Position numbers and translations under genes: made by a program. From NCBI GenBank assembly GCA_029054965.1, contig JAIDEF010000364.1, positions 1 to 5,132 of the forward strand: a stretch of DNA of 5,132 bases. The letters are read 5' to 3'. The notes under the pieces were generated by a model. It saw only the letters and a list, made by a program, of their open reading frames with translations, was not told the DNA's origin and searched no databases. How positions within the stretch are numbered: position 1 is the first letter of the stretch; each line of letters begins with the position of its first letter. This document shows positions 1 to 5,132 of the stretch, one piece after another. The DNA comes from Eubacterium sp. (GTDB lineage Bacteria; Bacillota; Clostridia; Oscillospirales; Acutalibacteraceae).

Positions 1-1
1 T

Positions 2-478
2 ATTGCCCGTGCTTTGCTGCACAACCCTAAGATATTGATTTTAGATGAGCCTACAACAGGTCTTGACCCACAGACCAGAAAAATCCTTTGGAATGTAATC
101 GGTATTCTCAGAAAAGAAAAAAATATGACTGTTTTCCTTACAACACATTATATGGAGGAGGCAGCCGAAGCGGACTATGTTGTAATTCTTGACAGCGGAA
201 AAATATCAGCACAGGGGACACCCTTGGAATTGAAAAATGCATATACAGGCGATTTTATTACACTTTACGGTGTAAGCACTGCCGAGGTTGAAAAGCTTGG
301 CAATTCCTATGAAAAAATCCGTGATGCCTACCGTGTTTCCGTTAAAGACACAAAAGCAGCGACAGAGCTGATTCTTAATCATCCTGAAATATTCCGTGAT
401 TATGAAATTACGAAGGGTAAAATGGATGATGTCTTTTTGGCAGTAACAGGCAAAAAGCTTACAGGAGGAGAAAAATGA
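2..478 (+). CDS. ABC-2 type exporter, ATP-binding subunit (partial, 5' end outside window)
   Basis: This is the C-terminal part (158 residues) of an ABC ATPase that would power the permease encoded next to it at the inner face of the membrane. The frame is open to the left edge and begins IARALLHNP, the stretch that normally follows the LSGGQ signature by a few residues. Walker A, Q-loop and signature therefore lie outside the window. Visible are Walker B with the catalytic Glu (ILILDEP, fragment residues 11-17), the D-loop (GLDP, 20-23) and the H-loop (LTTHYMEEA, His at about 49). A C-terminal extension of about 85 residues ends in MDDVFLAVTGKKL, typical of the DrrA/drug-exporter group. The TTG at 14 is an internal Leu codon, not a start. 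The stop overlaps the permease ATG (ATGA), so the two are translationally coupled. The family is secure; the exported substrate cannot be told. Confidence 0.95.
   Translation: MARALLHNPKILILDEPTTGLDPQTRKILWNVIGILRKEKNMTVFLTTHYMEEAAEADYVVILDSGKISAQGTPLELKNAYTGDFITLYGVSTAEVEKLGNSYEKIRDAYRVSVKDTKAATELILNHPEIFRDYEITKGKMDDVFLAVTGKKLTGGEK
463..468 (+). promoter_or_regulatory. Ribosome binding site of the ABC permease
   Basis: A full AGGAGG lies 6 nt before the ATG at 475. It is inside the last codons (Gly-Gly-Glu-Lys) of the ATPase gene. Together with the ATGA overlap it fixes the permease start and supports coupled translation of the two subunits. Confidence 0.85.
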
Positions 479-1374
479 GAACTCTTAATTTGCTGATAAA
501 AAGAAACGTCAAGCTCTTTTTTAAGGATAAAGGAATGTTTTTTACATCACTTATCACGCCTGTGATACTGTTGGTGCTTTATGTTACGTTTTTGAAAAAT
601 GTATATCAGGATGCATTTTTATCATCAGTACCAGATGGATTTGATATTTCAGATAAGCTCATAAATGGTTTTGTAGGCGGTCAGCTCATTTCATCAATCC
701 TTGCTGTGTCCTGTGTTACAGTTGCCTTCTGTTCAAATATGCTAATGGTACAGGATAAGGTAAACGGCAGCATAAAGGATTTGACAATAGCTCCTGTAAA
801 GCGTTCTGCTCTTGCAATGAGCTATTATTTTGCTACATTGATATCAACGCTTGTTATTTGTTTTACTGCAACTGGAATTTGCCTTGCTTATGTTGCAGCA
901 ACAGGCTGGTATATGTCTGTTTCAGATGTAGTGCTTTTGCTTATTGATGTTTTTATGCTTGTTATGTTTGGTACAGCCTTGTCAAGTATAATTAATTTCT
1001 TTTTGAATACGCAGGGTCAGATGTCCGCGGTGGGCACAATTGTAAGCTCAGGATATGGCTTTGTATGCGGTGCATATATGCCGATATCCCAGTTTTCAGA
1101 CGGACTGCAAAAAGCAATCTCTTTTCTGCCGGGAAGCTATGCCACCTCGTTAGTCCGTAATCATTCTATGAACGGAATTTATAAGGAAATGCTTCATCAG
1201 GGTATCCCTGACGAATTTGTGGACGCAATCAAGGATTCCGTCGACTGTAATCTGTATTTTTTTGATAATAATGTTCCGCTTGAAACAATGTATTTAATTA
1301 TGGGCGTTACTATTGCTTTGCTTATAGCTATTTATATTGTAATGAATGTATTGAAAAGCAAAAAGTCTAAATAA
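475..1374 (+). CDS. ABC-2 type exporter, membrane permease subunit
   Basis: This 299-residue integral membrane protein forms the channel half of the exporter driven by the upstream ATPase. About six hydrophobic segments are visible, near residues 22-40, 67-91, 115-141, 149-175, 183-204 and 271-292. They follow a short basic N-terminal cytoplasmic segment (LLIKRNVKLFFKDKG), the usual ABC-2 layout. After helix 5 comes the family-typical stretch GAYMPISQF, then LQKAISFLPGSYATSLVRN (199-229). A non-hydrophobic loop of about 60 residues precedes the last helix, and the tail is basic (LKSKKSK). Length is slightly above the roughly 250-280 residues of many DrrB-type permeases, mainly because of that loop. 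The start is set by the ATGA overlap and a perfect AGGAGG. Drug, lipid, peptide or polysaccharide export are all possible; the sequence does not decide. The bidirectional terminator begins a few bases after the stop. Confidence 0.93.
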   Translation: MRTLNLLIKRNVKLFFKDKGMFFTSLITPVILLVLYVTFLKNVYQDAFLSSVPDGFDISDKLINGFVGGQLISSILAVSCVTVAFCSNMLMVQDKVNGSIKDLTIAPVKRSALAMSYYFATLISTLVICFTATGICLAYVAATGWYMSVSDVVLLLIDVFMLVMFGTALSSIINFFLNTQGQMSAVGTIVSSGYGFVCGAYMPISQFSDGLQKAISFLPGSYATSLVRNHSMNGIYKEMLHQGIPDEFVDAIKDSVDCNLYFFDNNVPLETMYLIMGVTIALLIAIYIVMNVLKSKKSK

Positions 1375-1377
1375 AAA

Positions 1378-1427
1378 CTTAAATCAAAAAAGAGTACGGA
1401 CTAAACTGTACTCTTTTTTGACTTAAG
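1378..1427. terminator. Bidirectional intrinsic terminator between convergent operons
   Basis: A perfect 13-bp inverted repeat (arms 1385-1397 and 1408-1420, 10-nt loop) consists of a GAGTAC/GTACTC core flanked by A6 on one side and T6 on the other. Each strand therefore reads as hairpin plus U-run. Pairing continues outward at 1384/1421 and, after one mismatch, through CTTAA/TTAAG (1378-1382 with 1423-1427). On the + strand it follows the permease stop directly. On the - strand it overlaps the MATE 3' end: the MATE stop codon (1401-1403) lies in the loop and its last Lys-Lys-Ser-Thr codons form one arm. Confidence 0.88.
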
Positions 1428-2762
1428 CTTGAGCTTTCTTAAAACAGGAGATGTTAATATTATTGTCATTATAAATGAAAGCCCGTCAGCAATCGGTTGT
1501 GCAAGTATAATTCCTGTTATGCCGAGTATTCTCGGAAGAATTAAAATCAGAGGCACATAAAAAATCCCCTGTCTTGCAAGTGCAAGTGCAGTCGCTTTAG
1601 CAGGCAGCTTTAGTGACTGGACAAGCATATTTGAAGATGTGCAATAGCCTATTAACGGCAGAACAATACATTCAAATCTCAGTGCCTGTGCGCCAATACT
1701 TACAACTTCCGCATCATCACGGAATAATCCAATAAGCTGAGGTGCAAAAATATAGCTTGCTATTGATGCAATAGTTATAAATACACTGCTTATTAACACA
1801 ATGAATTTATAGCCATTATAAACACGGTCATATTTTTTAGCTCCGTGATTAAAGCTGCAAACAGGCTGGAAGCCCTGTCCTATACCGATAACTACGGCAA
1901 AACCGAGGAACATAACTCTATTGAACACACTCATTCCGGCGATTGCACTGTCACCATATGGTGCTGCAGCAAAGTTTAAGCATATATTAGCTATTGTCTG
2001 CACTCCCTGTCTTGAAAGGGAGGGGAGTCCGTTCTTAAAAATGTCAATAAGATTTTGCCTATTAGGTTTAAATGATTTTAAAGATATCCTTATATTTTCT
2101 CCTCTGCAGGTTCCGGCAATCAATATTATAAAACCGATTAACTGACTTATTATTGTTGCAAGTGCTGCACCGTTAACTCCCATATTAAATTTGAATATAA
2201 ACAGTGGATCAAGGGCGATATTAATTAAGCTGCCGCTTACAATACCCACCATTGAGTATACAGCACTGCCCTGATATCTCAGTTGATTATTCAGTACAAA
2301 TGAGCCGAGGATAAAAGGTGCTCCAAGCAAAATTATTTTTAAATATCCTCCTGCAAGGTCTTTGGTAGTTTTTGTTGCTCCTAAAAGAAGCGCTATTTGT
2401 TCTGAAAAAATAAGACCAATTACAGCAAGCATTATACCCAATACAATTACTATAAAAAATGCAACATTGGCATATATTTTTGCAGAATCCTTTTTCTTTT
2501 CACCAAGCAATGTGCTGATTAATATTCCGCTTCCGTTGCCGAAGAAAAATCCGATTGCCTGCAGTAGTGTCATAACAGAAAAAACAATTCCTATTGATGC
2601 AACTGAGCTTGTATCAATCTTTCCTACAAAATAGCTGTCTGCCATGTTGTATAGAGCAGACACAAGCATTGTAAGAATTGTTGGTATTGCAAGCGTTGTT
2701 ATCAGCCATCTCAGTGGTGCATTTGCCATTTTATCAAATTTATCTTTATAGCTCTTTTTCAT
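1401..2762 (-). CDS. MATE family efflux transporter (MepA-like)
   Basis: This 453-residue, 12-helix inner-membrane antiporter belongs to the MATE group, which exports cationic drugs or other small molecules using Na+ or H+ gradients. Length and spacing are normal for the family. Family stretches visible are PLRWLITTLAIPTILTML (16-33, start of helix 1), NMADSYFVGKI (39-49), GFFFGNGSGILISTLLGEKK (71-90), LDPLFIF (184-190), GVNGAALATIISQ (195-207), GIGQGFQPVCSFNHGAKK (293-310) and QPIADGLSF (422-430). The two six-helix halves join around residues 220-245. The MepA-like assignment rests on remembered resemblance; the substrate is not predictable. The first ATG overlaps the 3' end of the hydrolase gene by 17 bp and has no good Shine-Dalgarno, so it probably depends on coupling. 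A second Met at residue 12 (2729) is possible, but homologues usually carry a short polar lead before helix 1, which favours the longer form. Confidence 0.93.
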   Translation of the reverse strand: MKKSYKDKFDKMANAPLRWLITTLAIPTILTMLVSALYNMADSYFVGKIDTSSVASIGIVFSVMTLLQAIGFFFGNGSGILISTLLGEKKKDSAKIYANVAFFIVIVLGIMLAVIGLIFSEQIALLLGATKTTKDLAGGYLKIILLGAPFILGSFVLNNQLRYQGSAVYSMVGIVSGSLINIALDPLFIFKFNMGVNGAALATIISQLIGFIILIAGTCRGENIRISLKSFKPNRQNLIDIFKNGLPSLSRQGVQTIANICLNFAAAPYGDSAIAGMSVFNRVMFLGFAVVIGIGQGFQPVCSFNHGAKKYDRVYNGYKFIVLISSVFITIASIASYIFAPQLIGLFRDDAEVVSIGAQALRFECIVLPLIGYCTSSNMLVQSLKLPAKATALALARQGIFYVPLILILPRILGITGIILAQPIADGLSFIMTIILTSPVLRKLKLKSKKSTV

Positions 2763-4671
2763 TTAAAACTCTGACATAAATGCACATTTCGTTTTCTCCT
2801 CTGTTACCCCATTTATAATAGGGGATGAATTTCAGTGTGCATTTTTCCTTTCTCGGTTCACAGTAGTTCATATATAGGCTGCCGTCAGGTATTTCGCGAT
2901 ATCCCTCTGCACATATAACGTCATAATTAAGTGCAGGTTGTTTGGAAATATCAATTGACAGCATCTGTAAATCACAGCCGTTGTCTGCCTCCTCAAGGCA
3001 GTATATAAACGGACCATATGTAACTGCTGCTTTACCAACATTTGCCCTTACTCTGTTTGAGCATCTGATGATTTTTGGTTTGGCATTCAGCTTAATTTCC
3101 ACGCTTTCATTAATTGCCGTAAATACAGCATAGCCATTAATGATTTCAAAGCTGTGGTTTAATTCAAAATTGTCACACCAATAGGGAATTCTAAGTGCAA
3201 TTTTTACTTTGTTAGAAAAATCGGTTGTTAAAGTGTAACCGCCGTTATTTTCTTTCAAATTGATATTTCCGTGTTTGGTAACAGCACTGCTGCTTATATA
3301 TTGATTGACAAATATAGTATTGTCATTTTCGTTATAAATATATTCATTAAGTGAGGAAATGAGTCTTGCGAGGTTAGGCGGACAACAGGCACAGCCAAAC
3401 CATTTTTGCCTTACAGGTTTAATATGCCGCTTTCTGCTGTCACTATGACTTGCGAGCGGCAGCACTTCTAACGGATTAACATAAAAAAAGCTTTTGCCGT
3501 CCTCACCCATACCTGAAAGAACAGTGTTATATAATGCACGTTCTATAACATCACTGTATTTGCTGTCGATTGACATTTCACTCATCCGTCTTGCGAAGAA
3601 TATCAGACCGATTGAAGCACAGGTTTCTGAATATGCTAAATCATTCGGTAAATCATAGTCAAAAGAAAATGCCTCACCGTCAACGGTTGCACCGATACCA
3701 CCTGTAATATACATTTTTTTATTTTCAATATTATCCCATATGCTTTCACAGGCTTTTTTCAGCTCATCATCGTTCAGCTCTTTTGCAAGATCTGCCATTG
3801 CACTGTAAAGATAAACGCCTCTTACAGCATGACCGACAGCCTCTGTTTGCTTTCTCGGTGGTATATGAGCCTGATTGTAATGGTAGTTTTCTCCGTCGCT
3901 TTCAATACCTTTTTCTTTGTCGTAATAATATGGCTTTTTACCACGTTCATTAATAAAGAACAATGCAGTATCAAGATACTTTTTCGTACCTGTAGCTTTG
4001 TATAATTTAAACAGTGCCATTTCACATATTTCATGACCGTCATAGCCCTTAATTTTATCTTCTCCAAAGGTATCACAAATTAAATCTGCAAATCGGCAAG
4101 CGGTTTTTAATAGCTTATCATTTCCTGTAGCATTATAAAAACTGACAGCGCCTTCAGCAAGATGACCGAAGCAATAAAGCTCATGATGGTCCTTAAGATT
4201 AGTGAATGCTTTGTCAATATCATTTATAATATACAGCGTATCGAGATATCCGTTTTCAAGCAGGGCATCACAGATGATATCTATATATTCAAGTGCTTTT
4301 CTCTCTAATTCACTGTCAGGGAAATTCTGCAATGAATAACCAACAGCTTCAATCCATTTATACACATCACTGTCCTGAAATACCCAGCCTTTAAAGGACT
4401 CCGGCTCACTGTTATTTTCAGTGTAATGCCATTTATCAACAGGATATTTTTTTACAATACTGCCTTGCAGTATTTTATGCTTCACTGTTTTTGCTTTGAT
4501 GAAGTTATCAATGCAGAAACTTTTTTCTGCCCCTTCTATTTTGTCCTGTAAAGCGAGATACTGATAAGGGATAACCTCAGTTCTCACCAGCTCAGTTATA
4601 TTGTTCCAGAATTTATCATTGATTTTAACATCCTTTATTTCAAGATGTTTTGAAAAATTAAGCTTATTCAT
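2746..4671 (-). CDS. GH127 family glycoside hydrolase, predicted cytoplasmic beta-L-arabinofuranosidase
   Basis: This 641-residue protein is close in length to Bifidobacterium longum HypBA1 (about 658), the founding GH127 enzyme (DUF1680 fold: catalytic alpha/alpha barrel, then beta-sandwich). Such enzymes release beta-L-arabinofuranose, for example from plant hydroxyproline-linked arabino-oligosaccharides, using a Zn-bound cysteine nucleophile. The catalytic set is complete: Glu333 (VDGEAFSFDYDLPND) as acid/base, Glu349 and Cys351 (SETCASIG), and Cys429-Cys430 (CACCPPNLARL), with spacing that matches remembered HypBA1 Glu322, Glu338, Cys340, Cys417 and Cys418. Other family stretches are HELYCFGHLAEGA (163-175), QAHIPPR (267-273), VGHAVRGVYLYSAMADLA (279-296) and YGPFIYCLEEADN (552-564). 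The chosen start (MNKLNFSK) has GGTGA 5 nt upstream. A 14-residue longer frame starting at 4713 lies inside a hairpin and is rejected. No signal peptide is seen. The exact sugar linkage is inferred from the family, which may hold other specificities. Confidence 0.93.
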   Translation of the reverse strand: MNKLNFSKHLEIKDVKINDKFWNNITELVRTEVIPYQYLALQDKIEGAEKSFCIDNFIKAKTVKHKILQGSIVKKYPVDKWHYTENNSEPESFKGWVFQDSDVYKWIEAVGYSLQNFPDSELERKALEYIDIICDALLENGYLDTLYIINDIDKAFTNLKDHHELYCFGHLAEGAVSFYNATGNDKLLKTACRFADLICDTFGEDKIKGYDGHEICEMALFKLYKATGTKKYLDTALFFINERGKKPYYYDKEKGIESDGENYHYNQAHIPPRKQTEAVGHAVRGVYLYSAMADLAKELNDDELKKACESIWDNIENKKMYITGGIGATVDGEAFSFDYDLPNDLAYSETCASIGLIFFARRMSEMSIDSKYSDVIERALYNTVLSGMGEDGKSFFYVNPLEVLPLASHSDSRKRHIKPVRQKWFGCACCPPNLARLISSLNEYIYNENDNTIFVNQYISSSAVTKHGNINLKENNGGYTLTTDFSNKVKIALRIPYWCDNFELNHSFEIINGYAVFTAINESVEIKLNAKPKIIRCSNRVRANVGKAAVTYGPFIYCLEEADNGCDLQMLSIDISKQPALNYDVICAEGYREIPDGSLYMNYCEPRKEKCTLKFIPYYKWGNRGENEMCIYVRVLNEKEL

Positions 4672-4676
4672 ATAAT

Positions 4677-4681
4677 TCACC
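4677..4681 (-). promoter_or_regulatory. Ribosome binding site deciding the GH127 start
   Basis: On the - strand GGTGA lies 5 nt before the ATG at 4671. The alternative in-frame ATG at 4713 has no purine-rich site at a proper distance; its upstream bases are the candidate -10 region. This site therefore decides for the shorter protein. Confidence 0.65.
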
Positions 4682-4717
4682 AAAAAATAAAATGCACTTT
4701 TAATTAAGTGCATTTTA
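4682..4717 (-). terminator. Hairpin with U-tract after the small membrane protein gene
   Basis: A perfect 12-bp inverted repeat has arms 4688-4699 and 4706-4717 (core TGCACTT/AAGTGCA) and a 6-nt loop (4700-4705). On the - strand the hairpin is followed by a T-rich run ending near 4682. It begins 25 nt after the stop codon of the 105-residue gene, as expected for an intrinsic terminator. The stem is A/T-rich at its base and has a modest GC core, so termination may be leaky. The same bases overlap a candidate promoter for the GH127 gene, and an operator role is also possible. Confidence 0.7.
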
Positions 4718-4740
4718 CCATAATTTGTGTTATTTTTAAA
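4712..4740 (-). promoter_or_regulatory. Candidate sigma-A promoter for the GH127-MATE operon
   Basis: On the - strand there is a TTTAAA -35 (4735-4740, four of six matches to consensus), a 17-nt spacer, and TAAAAT as -10 (4712-4717, five of six). The -10 is preceded by TGG, which gives an extended -10. The predicted start is about 4705, inside the loop of the overlapping inverted repeat. A transcript begun there would lack the first hairpin arm and escape termination. AT-rich DNA gives chance matches, so confidence is moderate. Confidence 0.5.
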
Positions 4741-4742
4741 GA

Positions 4743-5060
4743 CTAAGCAGCATATTTGTTTTTAGCAATTATTATTTCAATATCCTTCATTTGAGCGTTT
4801 TTTGCTTTGACTCGTTCATTATGCCTCTGTTCAAATTCCTTTTGTTTTTTCTTTTTTAATTTGCCTGATTCGTAAATGAACCATACAATTATTCCGACTG
4901 CAATAATTAGCAGAATATCAACTGCAAAAAGCAGACGCATCTGATTTTGTGTGAGTGCATCAAACAGGTTAAAGCTGAGTGCTGTAATGCCAAAGCCAGA
5001 TAACAATGTTACTGAAAAAATTAATATACCTTTGATTATTTTATTTGATTTGCTGTTCAT
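4743..5060 (-). CDS. Small two-helix membrane protein of unknown function
   Basis: I do not recognise this 105-residue protein. A short polar basic N-terminus (MNSKSNKIIK) is followed by a hydrophobic segment at about 11-33 and a second at about 42-63 (AVDILLIIAVGIIVWFIY). A strongly charged tail (66-105) rich in Lys, Glu and Gln follows, beginning GKLKKKKQKEFEQRHNERVK, and could be helical or a short coiled coil. By the positive-inside rule both ends should be cytoplasmic, with a loop of about 8 residues outside. The protein ends in Tyr-Ala-Ala. The start is well supported by AGGAGG 7 nt upstream and a promoter just beyond it; a hairpin follows the stop. It is probably a single-gene transcript, so position next to the hydrolase gives little functional hint. 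That it is a real gene is likely; its role is unknown. Confidence 0.8.
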   Translation of the reverse strand: MNSKSNKIIKGILIFSVTLLSGFGITALSFNLFDALTQNQMRLLFAVDILLIIAVGIIVWFIYESGKLKKKKQKEFEQRHNERVKAKNAQMKDIEIIIAKNKYAA

Positions 5061-5067
5061 AATAAAT

Positions 5068-5073
5068 CCTCCT
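5068..5073 (-). promoter_or_regulatory. Ribosome binding site of the small membrane protein
   Basis: A perfect AGGAGG on the - strand, 7 nt before the ATG at 5060, is the strongest single argument that this small unknown reading frame is translated. Confidence 0.85.
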
Positions 5074-5088
5074 TTTTGCTACAATTAA

Positions 5089-5116
5089 AGTATAACAGAA
5101 GTAATTTATTATTCAA
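5089..5116 (-). promoter_or_regulatory. Candidate sigma-A promoter of the small membrane protein gene
   Basis: On the - strand there is TTGAAT (5111-5116) as -35, a 16-nt spacer, and TATACT (5089-5094) as -10. TGT directly before the -10 gives an extended -10 (TGnTATACT). The predicted start near 5082 leaves a leader of about 20 nt that holds the AGGAGG. The match is good in both boxes. The bases beyond it to the right edge (5117-5132) show nothing assignable. Confidence 0.6.
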
Positions 5117-5132
5117 TAGGGTGGTGGAGTAC

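Noticed and set aside
14..478. ABC ATPase read as a complete 154-residue gene from a TTG start
   Set aside because: Codons before the TTG continue the conserved IARAL stretch, and a functional ATPase needs the missing Walker A and signature; the gene is cut by the window edge.
1921..2145. 74-codon reading frame on the + strand inside the MATE gene
   Set aside because: It is antisense to a well-conserved MATE region, has no ribosome site, and its translation looks like the reverse of a membrane-protein gene.
2362..2634. 90-codon reading frame on the + strand inside the MATE gene
   Set aside because: It is antisense to the first helices and the conserved GFFFGNGSG region of MATE, and has no ribosome site or family resemblance.
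2942..3133. 63-codon reading frame on the + strand inside the GH127 gene
   Set aside because: It is a short antisense shadow of the beta-sandwich region with no start signals.
3822..4076. 84-codon reading frame on the - strand inside the GH127 gene
   Set aside because: It is a same-strand alternative frame within the conserved catalytic domain; its Lys/Thr-rich translation resembles a frame-shifted reading.
5117..5132. Possible 3' end of a tRNA on the - strand (ACTCCACCA-like string at the right edge)
   Set aside because: Only about 16 bases are visible, with no T-arm or acceptor partner; the CCACCA string alone is not enough to call a tRNA.
1..5132. A defence system, mobile element, CRISPR array or other undescribed multi-gene system
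   Set aside because: Four of the five genes belong to familiar families with ordinary lengths and intact motifs, and no transposase, integrase, direct-repeat array or attachment-site-like repeat was seen.

Overview
The window is AT-rich bacterial DNA with strong AGGAGG-type ribosome binding sites, tight gene packing and short U-tract hairpin terminators. It looks like a low-GC Bacillota genome, most likely an anaerobic Clostridia-type gut or plant-fibre organism. That is an inference from style and gene content; nothing here fixes the species.

Layout. On the + strand (1-1374) is the 3' part of a two-gene ABC-2 exporter operon: an ATPase of the drug-exporter (DrrA-like) type, cut by the left edge, overlaps a six-helix permease by ATGA. 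A nearly symmetrical hairpin at about 1378-1427 ends this operon and also the leftward operon that converges on it. On the - strand, read from right to left, there is first a small two-helix membrane protein of unknown function (5060-4743) with its own promoter and terminator. Next is a GH127-family glycoside hydrolase, a predicted zinc/cysteine beta-L-arabinofuranosidase (4671-2746). Last is a MATE-family multidrug/solute antiporter (2762-1401). The hydrolase and MATE genes overlap by 17 bp and should be co-transcribed.

How the parts work together. The two exporters, one ATP-driven and one ion-driven, face each other across a shared terminator and need not be functionally related. The hydrolase lacks a signal peptide, so it should act in the cytoplasm on imported arabinose-containing oligosaccharides. 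No sugar importer or other arabinose gene lies in the window. The most interesting non-coding point is the 4671-4740 interval: a terminator-like 12-bp inverted repeat and a good candidate promoter for the hydrolase occupy the same bases. The predicted start site falls in the hairpin loop. The repeat may therefore be a terminator, an operator, or both.

No RNA gene, mobile element, CRISPR array or clearly novel multi-gene system was found. No gene-free stretch reaches 300 bases.
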